Position numbers and translations under genes: made by a program. Below, one piece after another: positions 49,201-61,000 of a stretch of 64,000 nucleotides of DNA (position 1 is the stretch's first letter; each line of letters opens with the position of its first letter). The stretch spans positions 10,933,793 through 10,997,792 of the forward strand of contig OZ024798.1 of NCBI GenBank assembly GCA_964017045.1. The letters run 5' to 3'. The notes below the pieces were generated by a model, which ran no database searches, had not been told where the DNA came from, and saw only the letters and a list, made by a program, of their open reading frames with translations. The stretch comes from Omphiscola glabra (Eukaryota; Mollusca; Gastropoda; Lymnaeidae).

Positions 49201-51858
49201 AAGGAAATTTTAAAAAAAAAAAACTTATCAAAAGTTAAATAGAAATAAAATGTGCAGTTTATAATTACTGACCCTATAAATTAAGTCAGAAAAAGAGTTT
49301 TACGTTAAACCCACCTTTTCCTCAACAGTATGTTTTATCTTGTTAGCAGTATCTGTCACTGTCTTTGTGGCAGCTTTACCAAAGCTGAACAGAATGTCTG
49401 AAGAAAAACGCTTATTTATTAATGAAAGAACTCAAAAGCTTTCTATTTTGAAAAGGAGTGGCTTAAAGCAGAAAACACAAACAGCAACAATCATGCAATC
49501 AATGTATACAATGTGCCAAGTCTATAAATACCGGTACTAACAGAAGTAGGCCATAAACAATTATTTCATTTGGACCTCATTAATGTCACAATTTTTAGAA
49601 GCTCCTTTTAAAATTAACAGATATTTCAAAATATTGGCCAAATGCAATGATTTGTTATCCCATTTAAATACATTATACTAATTACAGAAATAATTTTTCA
49701 AATATATATTTTGACACAAATTATAACCATAATTTATCATAAAGTATAAGGTAAACAAAAAAAAACAAACTATAATTAGCGATGGGAAATGAGGCTAAAT
49801 CAATAATTTAATGTGAAGAGATATTGGCCCTGAGCCAACTTTATATTGATATTGATATGAAAAAGATAATTTAAGAGATTAATTTAAAAAAAAACACAAC
49901 AATATTTGCTTCTGGCAATATCTGTTTTTACAATGCCTAAATATATGTTAGAATGTAGGATGTCTGTTGTAATAAAGCTTAAATAGGCCTATACAGGGCC
50001 GGCCTTACAGTAGCTGGCGCCCCGGGCAAGTTGAACTTTGGTTCCCCTTTTAGGTATAATCAATAAAAAAAATTGAAAGTAGGGGTTGGGTAATGAGATT
50101 GTTTTACCTAGGTTAGTTTTGTTTTTTTTAACAAACAATGAAAAATAATATTGTTTTTCTTAACTTGTATTTGGACAGTAAGAACAATTAGCCTACCCAT
50201 GACTTATTTTTGTAGCCTTTAGATCAGCAAATCTTTACATTGCACTTTCTATATTTATATTCTTTACAATATAATTTTCAATAGACACAATTGCCAAAGA
50301 ATTCATTCTGTCTTGAGACATGGTTGATCGTAAATATGTTTTTTATAAGCTTTAGTTTACTAAAGCTGTTATTGACAGGGGCTACAGTAATAGGTGTTGT
50401 AAGCATTATTCTTAATGCTACCCAAATATTTGGCATGACATCCTGTAACTTATTAGTGTTTTATGAATTGATCAGCTTCTATTAGAAGCTTTACACCATG
50501 AGGATATATATCTTTGGCTTCATCTGTTTCAGTCAACAGATCACATTTTAAATTTTTCTTTCTGTGTAAATTTGCCAAAATAAGTATAAAATGTCTTTTA
50601 AAAAAATTGTAAAAACACTACGACTACGGTATATCATTATGAATGGCATTAAACAAAAAAATAGAAGAAGCGAATGTTCTGATGGACTGATCATTTTATA
50701 TAAAAGAGAGATGGCAGATGACAAACAGGCTTATTTTACTGTTCAGTCATCACATCTTAACTCATTGTAAGATTTTGATCTATGTATGCATAGTAAATAA
50801 ATTAATAAATTATTGCAAAGAGAGATAATTTAATTACTAACAGAGTGAAATATATTACACAAATCATGATTAAAATCAATTTACTTTAATCTGTTATTTA
50901 TAAACTATTTATTAAACTAAAATTTAAAAATTGCAGGTTGGCACTGAGTTTATTAATTAATAAAAGCACTAAATATGCACATTCTGCGCAACTCAAAATT
51001 CTATTCCAAACTCAGACTTAGGTGAGCGGTAATTCATAGTCCCCCACTCCCCAGAGACAGGTCTACAATTGCAGAACAATAGGTCTACCAAAAGCAATAT
51101 GCTGACAAACCTAATGCTGTCACAGCCAAATCGAAGTTGCTGTCATGAGAAACGGGCGCGTAGGAAAGAGAGAAGAACTTGATGTACCGACAAAGAAGAG
51201 GCTGCTTTTGTCATCAGTGACTTTTGCAGCCACTTCCTGTGTACGAACATACAATTTATGTAGTATGAGTATGGTATACAAACATTTTGCACTCAAAATT
51301 ACTTTTCTTCACCATGGGCCTACATGTAATACTTTTTCCTATTTCGGAAGATCGTCTTCATTGTCTTCATGATGACACCCTAAGCACATACAACCCCTGG
51401 GAAACTGCCCGAGTTGCCGGTACCTTAACCCGGCAATTGGCCTATAATATTCACTTCACTACAGCCCCTAACAGTAACCTGAGTTACAGTACAGTAATTT
51501 TAGACTCTTGAGAACTGGAGTCTGAACTCTAACATTTGCGTGCATCATTGATTGAAAATGAAATCTTACTTCCAAACTCCCTTGCAGTATTCAGAGCTTT
51601 AGCTGACACATCTTCCAAAGTTTCTAATGGAGAAGCATCATGAGATGAATCAGATGAAGATGAAGCTTTCCCTTCATTATCCTCTGATTCTGTTTCTGTC
51701 AATCCTTCTTTGGAGCTTATACTCGTCTCGACTGATGTTGAGCTGATGCTGTCTTTACTATCTGAATGGACTTGTCCTTCATTTTCCTTGTTCTCTTCTG
51801 TTTCCTTGGATCTTTGACCCACGCCAAGCCAGCTCGTAACGGTGCTAAACATTTTCAA
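46214..51858 (-). CDS. SYAP1: Synapse-associated protein 1 (BSD-domain protein), 3' end missing
   Basis: Six exons read on the minus strand: 51570-51858, 49315-49397, 48451-48597, 47934-48073, 47423-47517 and 46214-46267. All have GT/AG borders and matching phases, giving about 269 residues. The N-terminus has the SWLG motif of SYAP1, then a Ser/Glu-rich acidic stretch. Exon 2 carries the FSFGKAATK helix, exon 3 the GDFTREQ and APWVGFND blocks, exon 4 [11 protein letters not shown], and exon 5 [14 protein letters not shown], the BSD-domain signature (domain about residues 185-240). In the family, SYAP1 is a cytoplasmic adaptor linked to Akt activation in mammals. The start may be 51858 or the second ATG at 51852, which fits the family better. 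About eight residues found between VEE and GDF in the human protein are absent, so a small exon in 48598-49314 may be missed. The C-terminal third was not found; the gene should continue left of 46214. It is divergent from PSMG1. Confidence 0.92.
49994..50040. mobile_element. hAT-like end fragment in a SYAP1 intron
   Basis: CAGGGCCGGCCTTACAG and GGCGCCCCGGGCAAG resemble the GC-rich ends of short hAT elements (compare 31155-31393). No partner end is visible nearby. Confidence 0.4.
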
Positions 51859-52167
51859 AATAATTGTTTAAAAGGAAGTCTTGGTCTTTGTTTTTGTCGC
51901 AGTTTGAGTATACATGTACTTACTTCCAAAAGATTTGTGACACAACATAAACATAAGTCACGTGACTAGGTTCTTGAATGTTGAAATCTTTATAAATATT
52001 TTCTGTATGATATATTATAATTTCATATTAAGTATATGTATGTGTTTCAGTGCGAATTTATTTTCATTTGTGTTTTCAAAAACAATATTTTATAACTCTC
52101 GAACAGATTGGAGAGATTTACTGTGGGCCTATCTACAGCTGTTTCCTGTTTTCATCATGTAATCAAG
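51859..52167. promoter_or_regulatory. Probable bidirectional promoter of SYAP1 and PSMG1
   Basis: This 309 bp separates the two divergent start codons, so both transcripts must begin in or near it. It contains a perfect palindrome GTCACGTGAC at 51957-51966, identical to the CLEAR/E-box consensus bound by TFEB and USF-type factors. It also has a GGAAGT core at 51874-51879 (ETS-like). The PSMG1 start codon sits inside CAAGATGGCC, matching the YY1 consensus CAARATGGC. No TATA box is obvious at a fixed place. Promoter function is inferred from position and motifs. Confidence 0.65.
51957..51966. promoter_or_regulatory. E-box / CLEAR-type palindrome
   Basis: Perfect 10 bp palindrome GTCACGTGAC midway between the SYAP1 and PSMG1 starts. 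It matches the CLEAR consensus. The same 10-mer also occurs at 41973-41982 inside a transposon-like element, so the sequence alone does not prove regulation. Confidence 0.5.
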
Positions 52168-55100
52168 ATGGCCACTTTCTTTGGAGAAGTACTGGATGTC
52201 CATTCGAGAGCTGTCGACGATGATGAAGACGAAGATGAGCTTTTGAAAAACTTGAGGTAATAATATTAAATTATTCATTACTTCGGAATTTATTTTTACC
52301 CGACTATTTAATATTGAGTTTAATATTTTGTTTTAACAATACCAAGTTGTAAGTAGTGACTAAGAAGTCAGACGTCAAATTCGTTAATTATTTATTAATT
52401 TATTATTGAAATATGATTATCATTATGACAATTCAAATTCTTAAAATTTGTGACTGAGTAGGGCGAGTTAAGTCCAAGAGTATAATTGGTGATTCTGAGA
52501 CAGGGTTGCCAGCTGGATGAATACAAATTTACCGGTACTGACAATAATTATAATAAAAAGTAAAGCAAATAATAAATACAGTATACAGTTACAGAGCTAA
52601 CAATCGAAACTTTTGAATACGGATCTATGGCCTGACTGTAGTTGACCAGGTGAACCTTTATGATTATGACCTACCGTATTTTACAGACTATAATACGCCC
52701 TTTTTTTTTTCGAAAAATTGCCTCCAAAATTCAGGTGCGTCTTATACGCGAAATTAATTAAGTAATTTTTTAAAAAATTACCTGAAAATTGAAATCTGTA
52801 GTGTCTTATAGTCTGTAAAATACGGTATACACTTTGAAAGACATAACCAGCCCTGCCGCTAACTGTATTTTAGACCAATTATACTAAATAATTAAATTCC
52901 CACTATTTTTAAACATTTAAATTTTTTAATATAAAATTTTGAATCTATGTAATGACAATGTTGTTAATTTATTTAGCTATCCCTGCATGGCCAATGGCTA
53001 GTTCACCTCTTTATGACTCTGTATGTCATATCAACATGAGGCATACACCTATTTATTATCAAGTTCAAATTAAATTCTGATTAGTTATCATATTTTTCAT
53101 AGTCATACATACAAGTTTAAAATATCAAGAGTAAATCATATCTTATTTGCATGTATATAAAACTGTGCCAACCCCAGTTTCCAATACGAAATAGTATTCA
53201 TAGTAAACAAATTCATCCTTAATTATTAAGCTTGATTTTTATTTATTTAGCTTAGAATATTTTTTTAATTCCCCCAGTGAGCCAGTTATTCTTTGGTCAA
53301 AAGAAATACAAGATGAGCTGGAAAAGTCACAGGATAAAAAATTATCATGCTCTAATTGTGTAATTGCATATGGCATTGAGGCAAATGGTATGTTGGAGAA
53401 CAATAAACTAAAAAATACTTTTTATATATTAAAAAGTGTTCCCTTTTGTTTTATCAATTAATCCAGTATTTAAATTTTAAAATCTTCATGAAAGAATGTG
53501 TTCTTATATATCTTTACTAAATTTTCTCAGTTCAACCTAAGGGAGAATGACAAGGCATACTTTAATTCTTTTTTTAAACATAAGAGTTAAATGCTTAAAT
53601 AAATGATCCTCAGGTATTCATACTTTAATGTTTGTAAGGAACTCTAGTTGTACAATTTTCTCTTACGTCTATTAAGCGGAAACTGTTATGTTATGCAACA
53701 AGACTAAGAACTATTCTTATTTTTATGATTTCATTTCAGCTTTCACTGATATCTATATAACACAGAAGGGCTACAAAAAGATTGGTGGGATATTTCCAAG
53801 TGTTCAAGATGATGACACTTGGGCATCATTAAAGGCATCTTCTCGAGACAAATCTTGTTTTTTATACCAGTCTTTAAATGATCCTTCAGTTTTAGTCTGC
53901 CAGTGTAACAGGGATGTTCTGCCGGAGGAGAGTTTTTGGTGGGCTAAATTAGTGAGTATCTGGTTGCAAACTAGAACTGTTTATGAACTGTACTATAAAC
54001 AATTGATTCAGGGGGAGATCTAATCAACAAGCTTGTTTATCTAACTTACTGATCCCAATCTCTCTATCTCTTGTAAAATATTACCAGCTTTACAAAATAT
54101 GTCATGTGTCCAATTTCTTATTAGCAAGATTGATTAATTATGCTCATCTAAGGTAAAAAGCTAAATCATGCAGTAAAAATGAAATAAAAGTGACAAGGGA
54201 TCATAAAAATATTTAATCTATCAATATGGTAAATCATTTTTAAAATAGTACTTTGGTGCTTGGAGTAGTATATTTCTATTTAAAAATCAGATTGTGGTAC
54301 CGGTAGTTAACTTTTAAATACATTTTTTTTAGGTTAGTTGAATTACTGATCAGTTATGTTTATTATAAACACACCATTTTAACAAATGTTTCAAATTTTC
54401 TTCTCTCACTACAGTTCATTGATAAATTAAACCTTTCAAGTGCAAATGTAACAATACTAGCAACTAGCAGCACAGGGACTTATTGTAGTGACACCCCTGC
54501 CTCAGAGCTTGAGACCCCATTCCTTAGAGCCTTAAAGACAGATAAGTTTGATGGTACTCTGGCTTGTCAGACCTTGGAGCAGCCGAATTTACTGACAGGC
54601 TTTCCTGCAATGTGTATGCTCTTTGTTACATATTTTAATCACACACATTTTACTTTGTGTAATAAGTCAAAACACATAATGGTGTTTTTTATGTGGCAAG
54701 TACTGCAGTTAAATATTTAGTGAAACTTTGTTGAAAGTTTTTATTAAATTTTCTCTTGTGGAAAAATATACATTACAAAGTTAATTTAATTCATTTTGTG
54801 GCATCATTTTATACACAGTTTAAAAATAAAACTTAAAATAAAAGTGTATTTAGTATTTTTTTAAATTGAAACAGGTTATTTATTTATTATTTAGAAAATT
54901 AGATCAAACACATTAACAAAGTTGAGTTGGATAAATGGTTTTTAGACCATTTAACTGTTTTTGATGTCCTAAATTTGAGCATTTTCATGAAAGTTTTAAT
55001 GTTTAACTTCTTTGTATCTGTTTCAAATTCAGTGATGACATTTTTCCAAATTCATCAACAAAAAGCAGTTATTTATGTGTGCTACACAGAGACCAAATAC

Positions 55101-55548
55101 ATGAATATCATGGATGTGAAAACTTTTGTGCCTGTCTCTAATGTCTCACCAATCAAAGACATAGCCGCAGTAAGTAGTGTATTTTAAAAAAAATATTCTT
55201 TCTTGTTGTTGATTTTGTTTTTATCAGAAGCAGTTTGGTATTTGAGTTTGATCACAAAATTAGATAAACTTTTTATTTCAACAAAATGTTAAAACAATTT
55301 ATATCTGTCACTATCAGGTTATTGATGAATGTCAGCTGTCAAATTTTTACAAAGTATTTATATGGGAGTGACAATTGATATCCATATACCATACAGAGAA
55401 GGTTAGCTTAAAGGTTAGAATTGACAGGACATTTATTCGTTGAACTCATTAAAAAATAAATTCTTGTTTGCAGCCTGCCACTAACAAGGATAAGTTGATC
55501 AGGGACTTGGCAGAGCGACACACTGTGCATGACACCATGTATATGTGA
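52168..55548 (+). CDS. PSMG1: Proteasome assembly chaperone 1
   Basis: Six exons: 52168-52256, 53278-53387, 53740-53951, 54415-54613, 55033-55169 and 55474-55548. Borders are GT/AG, the phases join exactly and the total is 822 nt, or 273 residues (human about 288). The start gives MATFFGEV, matching the animal PSMG1 N-terminus, followed by a Asp/Glu-rich run. Diagnostic later blocks are PSVLVCQCN in exon 3, PFLRALKT and LEQPNL in exon 4, and AVIYVCYTE in exon 5. The family protein pairs with PSMG2 and guides alpha-ring formation of the 20S proteasome in cytosol and ER. It shares a 310 bp upstream region with SYAP1 and converges on ZMPSTE24. An AATAAA at 56432-56437 is one possible poly(A) signal, but it is far from the stop. 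No defects are seen. Confidence 0.95.
52672..52827. mobile_element. Palindromic MITE in PSMG1 intron 1
   Basis: 156 bp with a perfect 22-bp inverted terminal repeat (starts TACCGTATTTTACAGACTAT at 52672, inverse ends at 52827). The ends include TA, compatible with a TA target site. Non-coding. Confidence 0.85.
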
Positions 55549-58048
55549 TTCATCTTGTGTGTTCAGGCCCATTTATATTGTCTGCATTTAATAACAAATT
55601 ATCCTTTGCAAGTAAGGATTTTGGCATGCATGGAGAAATATCATTGTGTGAATGTTTATAAATTTGATTTGAATGCTGAATGGTGTTTGAATTCTTTAAA
55701 TATTGTATACTGTTTTTTTTTAAAAATTTGTCAGGTTTGTTGTTGTCACATTGTTTTCAGTATCATCATGATTACTGATATCAATTGCATTACTGTACAT
55801 TAAAAAGAATGATTTTTACAATTCTCTTTGTGTGAGCTTTAATTAATGTCAGTTGCAACATTTAGATATGATAAATATTTTACCCCTAAATTTTGTATGA
55901 CAGGTTCATTTCCTAAACAGTAGTTTTCAACCCCTTTTAATCTTTAAACATAATAGTTTCAGAGATTCCTTGACACACGGTAGATGTATTAAGATTATAT
56001 GCTGTGAGAAGTAGTGTTGGGTCAAATTATTAAAATTATTGGTTATTTGTATTTGATTAGTTGGCATATGTAACTTTGAATGATCCTATTCTTGTATACA
56101 AATACAAGTAAAATATTTTATATAATTTTTAAATCAGTCTTTATCTTTTCATTTCAAAAGTTTGCCACACAACAGTGAACCTTCAGGGACACAGCCCTTT
56201 TAAATCATTGACTTAAAATATTTAGTGTCCATATTTTTGGGGTGTCTTGATAACTAGGTTCTACTATGCAATGTACTTGTGTTTTCCAAAAAATTGAAGC
56301 GCTGCCTGGAACTCATGAAAAGGAACAAAAGCTTCTGAGAAGTGACTCAATTAAAAATTACACAGATTTAAAAATGACTTAATTTATTTATTATAGTGAA
56401 CAATATTCAAGAATATTGCACATTTAGGTTTAATAAATTATTTTATATCTAACATTTCAATGTTAGTGTGGTAAAAGATTAATAAATATTGAACATAAAT
56501 TAACTATCAATAAACTACTTGATTAGATACATAGCTAAACTACCTTTTTTAATGGGATGAAAACACAAGGTTGTCTTTAACCCAGATTTAAAAAGAGAAA
56601 CAACTTTTAAAATATCTCTTGAAAAATATTTAAGTCGATAAATTAGGCAGCAAAGGCATGTCTGAGTAAGTTAAATAAGTACTCGATAGGATATAGGCTC
56701 ATATTAACAATGGAACTTGTACTTAATTTAAACATTACAGTAAGAAAAGAAGATTCCACCCGAGTCCATCATTTTAAGGCAGCGAGTATGTTATAAATGA
56801 CTTACTTAGTTGAGAAGACCATAACAATAAATTAATTATTATATTAAAGGCAATATGGATTTAAGTATTTATTTCCCTTAAGGACTATAACATTCATTTA
56901 TGAACAAAGACAAACATGTTTGAAGACATTTCTTTGAGTGTTTTATTTAATGTTAAAGGTTCAATAGCAAAGAGTCTTGGTAGCTTTAGTGTCGATAAAA
57001 ATGCATTGAGATGTCAATTACAAATGAAGAAAAAAAACACTTTGAAAACAAAATTCTGGCATGCTCGGAAACAGCAGTGACTCACATTTAACCAGAAGAC
57101 AATAACAAGTTGGCTATGTTGTAAGAAAAATGAGCAACTCAGGACCAGGGAGCGGTGAACCCCTCACTTGTGATCAGCAATATGCTTAAAGTAACAATGG
57201 TCAAGATACAACTACGGTATAAGCCAGATTGACCGAGTACCATATTGCTGTGTTCAAAGCATCACAAAATCAGATTTCTGACTGTCTTGTTAACCATTAT
57301 TTTGCTTGTAATTACTGACAGATGAAACTATAGAATTGCACAGTCCTTTAGAGTATGGACAGTGTTTGATTTTAGTTTTTTAAATTTATATAACATAATA
57401 TATGCACATAAAAAGAAATAAACAAATAACCTATTAACTAGACAAATATTTATGAAAATTTCTATTTGTTTCTAATTCCTAGCCCTAAAACTTGTTTTAA
57501 AAAGGTGGATCATAACCTAGGCATGCGTAACAAAATGTTTTGGTCAAATTTCAAAATTATATACACAAATTCACCCGTTACCTCAAAAGTAAAACTGATA
57601 ATCAAATTAAAATGAAGAAAAAATATTAAAAGTTGAGAGAGCATGTAAAAGTTAGTGATGTTAATAATAAAATCATCTACATTTCAAAACAATTAATCAA
57701 CAAAATTCCATTCCTAGCTTCTACTACTTGCCTTGACAAGGTAGTTTGGTAATAAAGTCATTTTATATATTATCTTCCTGCCTTAAATCCAGTCTGATAT
57801 CACTGGAAACCTTATTGAGAATTCTACCGCCTGTCACTTATGAATTTCTAGCTTATGGGCCTAGACAAGTTTGGTCATTGAGCTGCAAAAAAACATACAA
57901 AAACTCCCCGTTTTGCAACTGAGTAAAAAAAAAAATTAAAAAAAAAAAGAATAGGAAAATTACAAATATAAAGCATTAAAAATTAAAGAAATAATTGAAC
58001 TTTAACATGTTATTATTATTAAGCTTTTGATCTTCACCATCACTTTGA
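55549..58048. other. Intergenic region between convergent PSMG1 and ZMPSTE24
   Basis: AT-rich, no gene recognised. It should hold the 3' UTRs of both genes; AATAAA occurs at 56432-56437 on plus, and TTTATT (its complement) at several places. Confidence 0.6.
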
Positions 58049-61000
58049 CTACTGAGTTTTCTTGTCATCACTGCCTTCCTGCAATGCCTTCAGTCTGTCC
58101 AGAAGTGGTGGGTGTGAGAAATGCCATGCTGAATACAACCAATCACTGAGAGGGAAACTCAAATTGTCTTCATTCAGCTTGATCAGAGCGGAGCACAACA
58201 GGTGACTGTGGTTCATTTTACGTGCAAATGCATCTGCTTGGAATTCAAATTTCCGTGTGATATGTGTGACAATGAATGATAAAATCTGAAACAATTCAAC
58301 ACAATTATTACTATTTAATTTAAAAAAAAAAAAAGAAGCATTAACTCATTCCGTATGGCAGTGCCACCTCTGTACTTAATTTATTATATTCCTGAGAAAG
58401 GGAAGTAACTCCGTTTTGAAATTGATTTACATTTTAAAACTGTTAAAGCTGCTAAAATATTAATAAATGTTAATGAATTAAGGACGAATGCGTCAACAAA
58501 TGAATAAGGTTCAATAAAAATACAACATTAGCGGTGAAAAAATAATGAACAATGGCCAACAAATCGATTTTTGGCACCTTGGACGAACACATGCTAGATA
58601 TAGTCGCGCCGTACTAAAGCACACATAGTTTAAAAATGAAACAAGATAAAAACTTCCAGTTTTTAAATTAAAATCACGCTATTGCTGGAAGTCTCAAGGG
58701 ACGCGAGATTTCATTGCTATTTTTGACTTAAAAAATTAGAGAGGTGTGTCGCTATGCGCCGGGATGCATCCGTCGACGCGCCCAGAGGACGCATTAAGCC
58801 GCAACCGTAGGGAATGAGTTAAGTAAAAGCAAAGAAAGCTAATACTTATCAAAGACAAAATGTTTCAAATTAGATTTCAAAAAGACATCCTGGATTGCTT
58901 ACCTCATTGTAAGGAGCAAAAATAAACTGGAATATAATAATGAGACCAATCAAAATGGGCTGTGTGTCAAACCCGAATGCTGAGTATAACACAGTTTCTT
59001 TTATGAGTACTGCGAAGACCATCAAACACAGCAACAAGTTCACCTGGGGGGCAATCAAACAATGTGATCATCATCAAGCAGTTGTCATTAAAAATGCAAC
59101 TCTATAAGGGGATGTTAGTTGCAAACAATCTAAGCTTAATTCATCATTTTAAGTAAACGTATTTGGATAGAACAATAAGCCCTGGGATTAAAACTATACA
59201 AATTTTCACCTGAGCTGAACTTTATGACAACTCGCCAGGACAACATGCCTAAGGAAAAAAACACCAACAGAACTGATATAAAAATAAACTCACCTGAGTG
59301 AGACAAAAACTACCGGTACAGAGCAACACACCTGAGATAAATCAATAAAACTAACCTGATGGAAGAAATGCAGGTCAACTCACCTGAGACAAAACCAACT
59401 GTTTGAGGACATGATTAAGATACCAATGACCCAACTCATGGCATAAAACTGCCAGGACCTCATCATTATTGCAGCCTTTCTTCTTCTTCTTCTTCTTGGA
59501 CTCGGTGTCCCCAGCAGTTCCTGTTTCATCCGTTGAACTTTCAACTTCTTTCTCATTCTTCTCCTCTTCCTTAGGAGCCTCGTCAGTTTTTTTGTCTTTG
59601 GATTCAGTCACCTATTCAGATTGTTGTAATACTTAATCAATTAAATATCGCCAGTTAATTGAGATTTGGTTCTGATGGTGAAATAAGGAGGAAAAAAAAA
59701 CAAATATCCAGCACTTGATGCTAATGATTGGACCCCCCTAACACAGGATTCCAAGGATCTGTTAAATTAAAATCATCAGCATATTCAGGTCTGAGCCATA
59801 AGGACATCAGTATCTGTCTTAGTGTCTATTCTAAAACAAAAAAAATCATCTTCGGCATGGTGACCAGCTCAATAACAAATCGTAAAATAATAATTGTTGT
59901 AACCAATTCACTATCAAATGAGTCATTAAAAAAAAAAGTGAATTTTAAGGATACCGGAAATTTGATCGAAAGAAATTTGGTCAAATCTTTTTTTCAGTTC
60001 AGAAGTTAAAATTTTCATTAAATTTCTTTTTGAAAGCACTATACTATATAGTAAAACAAAATAAAGCGTTCAAAAAGAAATTTGACACAAAATTTTAACT
60101 TATAAACTAAAAAAACGATTCAATCAAATTTCCGTCTATTAATTTTACGTCGACGAAATTTCTTTCAATCAAATTTCCGGATGCGGAATTTTAAAGATAT
60201 ATATTGAATATTGTAAAAGCACAATAAATATTTGCCAGAAAAGTCCATCACACAAGATGGGTCCTATTTAGTAAAGAAACCCAATTTCTCACAAATAAAG
60301 CATTACAACTTAAAGGTATGCAGAAGGATTGCTTACTTTGTCTTCCTTCTCCTCTTCACCTTCTTTCTTTTCCTCCTCCGCAGACTCCTTATTCTCTGGG
60401 GCATAGTCTTCTAGCAAGGTGTCAAAAAGGACGATTCGCTTGTTGTTGAAAAACCCATAAAAGTAGGCATTGCTGTGGGATGATCTTTTGGAACCTGCAA
60501 GGCACACAAAGGCAATATGATTAATTCAATTAAGTTTTTAGAGCCTGCAACAAAGGTAATTTATTAAATAAAGCACATGTTTCAAATCCAGAGGTAAAAC
60601 TTCGAGTAAAAGAAATTTGACACTTATGAGTTCACCTTTAGTCGAGAGCCTCAAATCACCTACCTTCAACTACAAAGAGCTTCTTTAATGGGAAATTAAT
60701 ACTGCTGGCTAATTCTTCGATTCGTGTACGAAGCTCTCCTTCAGGCAATGGTGTAAATTTGTCAAACAAGGGAGCAATGTAATCAGCATACACAGTTATC
60801 ATAACCTAGATTTGACATAAACATAGATGGTAAAAAGTCTATTAGAGAGTACTTTTCAAAATTATGTTGTTTCTTTGTTTGTTTTTTATATTAAGATGCT
60901 AATAAAAATATGTCTAATACAGAGGAACACCTGAGAATCACTAACTCTTCAGAAAATATTTTTTTCCTGCCTAAATTTAAAAAATCACTAAAGTGGAATG

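Noticed and set aside
50291..50485. Small membrane protein inside a SYAP1 intron
   Set aside because: Hydrophobic by AT-rich composition, no homologue recognised and near a hAT-like fragment.
51145..51511. Overlapping short plus frames in SYAP1 intron 1
   Set aside because: Antisense intronic sequence without family match or splice support.
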